Assembly: GCA_024275555.1 (NCBI GenBank)
Contig: JAJRYW010000316.1
Coordinates: 1 to 5,612 of the forward strand
Reading direction: 5' to 3'
From: Calditrichota bacterium
GTDB lineage: Bacteria; Calditrichota; Calditrichia; RBG-13-44-9; J075
DNA length: 5,612 nt
The translations under genes were made by a program, and so were the position numbers. Below the pieces are notes generated by a model. The model had not been told where the DNA came from and did no database searches. It worked only from the letters and a program-made list of their open reading frames with translations. Positions 5,449 through 5,612 of this stretch are shown here, piece after piece. Numbering within the stretch: the stretch's first letter is position 1; each line of letters opens with the position of its first letter.

Positions 5449-5482
5449 TCATTAACACCGGGCTTAAGCCCGGTGTTAATGA
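5449..5482. repeat. Perfect 34-bp palindrome
   Basis: The left half TCATTAACACCGGGCTT is the exact reverse complement of the right half AAGCCCGGTGTTAATGA, with no central spacer. As RNA it would form a 15-bp stem with a TTAA loop. It lies between divergent starts (5309 minus, 5554 plus), and neither side has a T-run, so an ordinary intrinsic terminator is unlikely. It may be a dispersed palindromic repeat, a mobile-element end, or a binding site for a dimeric regulator. Confidence 0.9.
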
Positions 5483-5541
5483 GAAAGAAATTATTACATA
5501 GCCGTTTTAAGTAATTGCTATTAAATAATCGACACTTTTTG

Positions 5542-5547
5542 TATATT
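5542..5547 (+). promoter_or_regulatory. Possible -10 element TATATT before the last ORF
   Basis: TATATT lies 6 bases before ATG 5554 in an AT-rich stretch. No convincing -35 hexamer sits at 16-18 bp. The spacing would place the transcription start on the ATG, giving a leaderless mRNA. No Shine-Dalgarno sequence is visible before the ATG. Confidence 0.25.
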
Positions 5548-5553
5548 GGTTTT

Positions 5554-5612
5554 ATGAGATATGTATCCCCCTTACCCCCGGAGATTCGACTGACCTTGGA
5601 AGAGGGTAGTCG
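5554..5612 (+). CDS. Probable start of a gene cut by the window edge, unknown product
   Basis: ATG at 5554 opens a frame that stays open to the window end, encoding about 20 residues beginning MRYVSPLPPEIRLTLEEG. The proline-rich opening followed by an amphipathic helix looks like a real N-terminus. It loosely recalls the N-terminal helix-turn-helix region of IS630-type transposases, but 20 residues cannot support a family call. It is preceded by an AT-rich stretch and a -10-like hexamer, has no visible ribosome binding site, and lies 71 bases beyond the 34-bp palindrome. The overlapping ATG at 5561 stops after ten codons and is not a competitor. Confidence 0.4.
   Translation, partial: MRYVSPLPPEIRLTLEEGS

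Noticed and set aside
5409..5612. Minus-strand frame open from the window edge for 67 codons, ending at TAA 5411-5409
   Set aside because: It could be the end of a gene running toward the amylase, but it reads straight through both palindromes and the AT-rich spacer, has no start in the window and no recognisable motif. An accidental frame is more likely; extending the sequence would decide.

Overview
The window looks like a piece of a chromosome from the Fibrobacteres-Chlorobi-Bacteroidetes (FCB) superphylum, most likely Calditrichota, candidate phylum KSB1 or a relative. The main evidence is that two adjacent secreted proteins end in the same roughly 85-residue tail. It opens with NFPNPFNPST, continues through a YD..GR and a WDGR motif, reaches VASGVY.YRL, and ends in KALL(I/L)R. 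This is the C-terminal sorting-type (FlgD-Ig-like / T9SS type A) domain typical of that group. By eye the GC content is moderate to high, near 60% in the first and third genes and near 50% in the second. No phylum can be fixed from sequence alone.

Layout. (1) Bases 1-1772, plus strand: the 3' part of a large secreted repeat protein with nine complete beta-propeller-type repeats of about 52-53 residues, one partial repeat at the window edge, and the sorting tail. (2) Bases 1773-2257: a 485-base intergenic stretch. It has a long imperfect hairpin after gene 1, a good sigma70-like promoter (TTGCTT-16 bp-TATAAT), two 6-9-6 inverted repeats, a GC-rich hairpin, and a possible 10-codon upstream ORF ending 1 base before gene 2. 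(3) Bases 2258-3730, plus strand: a complete secreted protein with a signal peptide, exactly seven blades of about 52 residues and the same sorting tail. (4) Bases 3732-5309, minus strand: a complete secreted alpha-amylase-family (GH13) glycoside hydrolase with all catalytic residues, converging on gene 2 with one base between the stop codons. (5) Bases 5310-5553: a divergent spacer with a perfect 34-bp palindrome and a second near-palindrome. (6) Bases 5554-5612, plus strand: the probable start of another gene, cut by the window edge.

How it fits together. All three well-supported products are exported. Two are probably displayed on or released from the cell surface through the sorting tail. 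The amylase has only a signal peptide and no sorting tail, so it probably stays in the periplasm or leaves by another route. No pathway link between the propeller proteins and the amylase is visible. I see no defence system, CRISPR array, RNA gene or complete mobile element. The parts that deserve a second look are the regulatory and palindromic structures in the two intergenic stretches.
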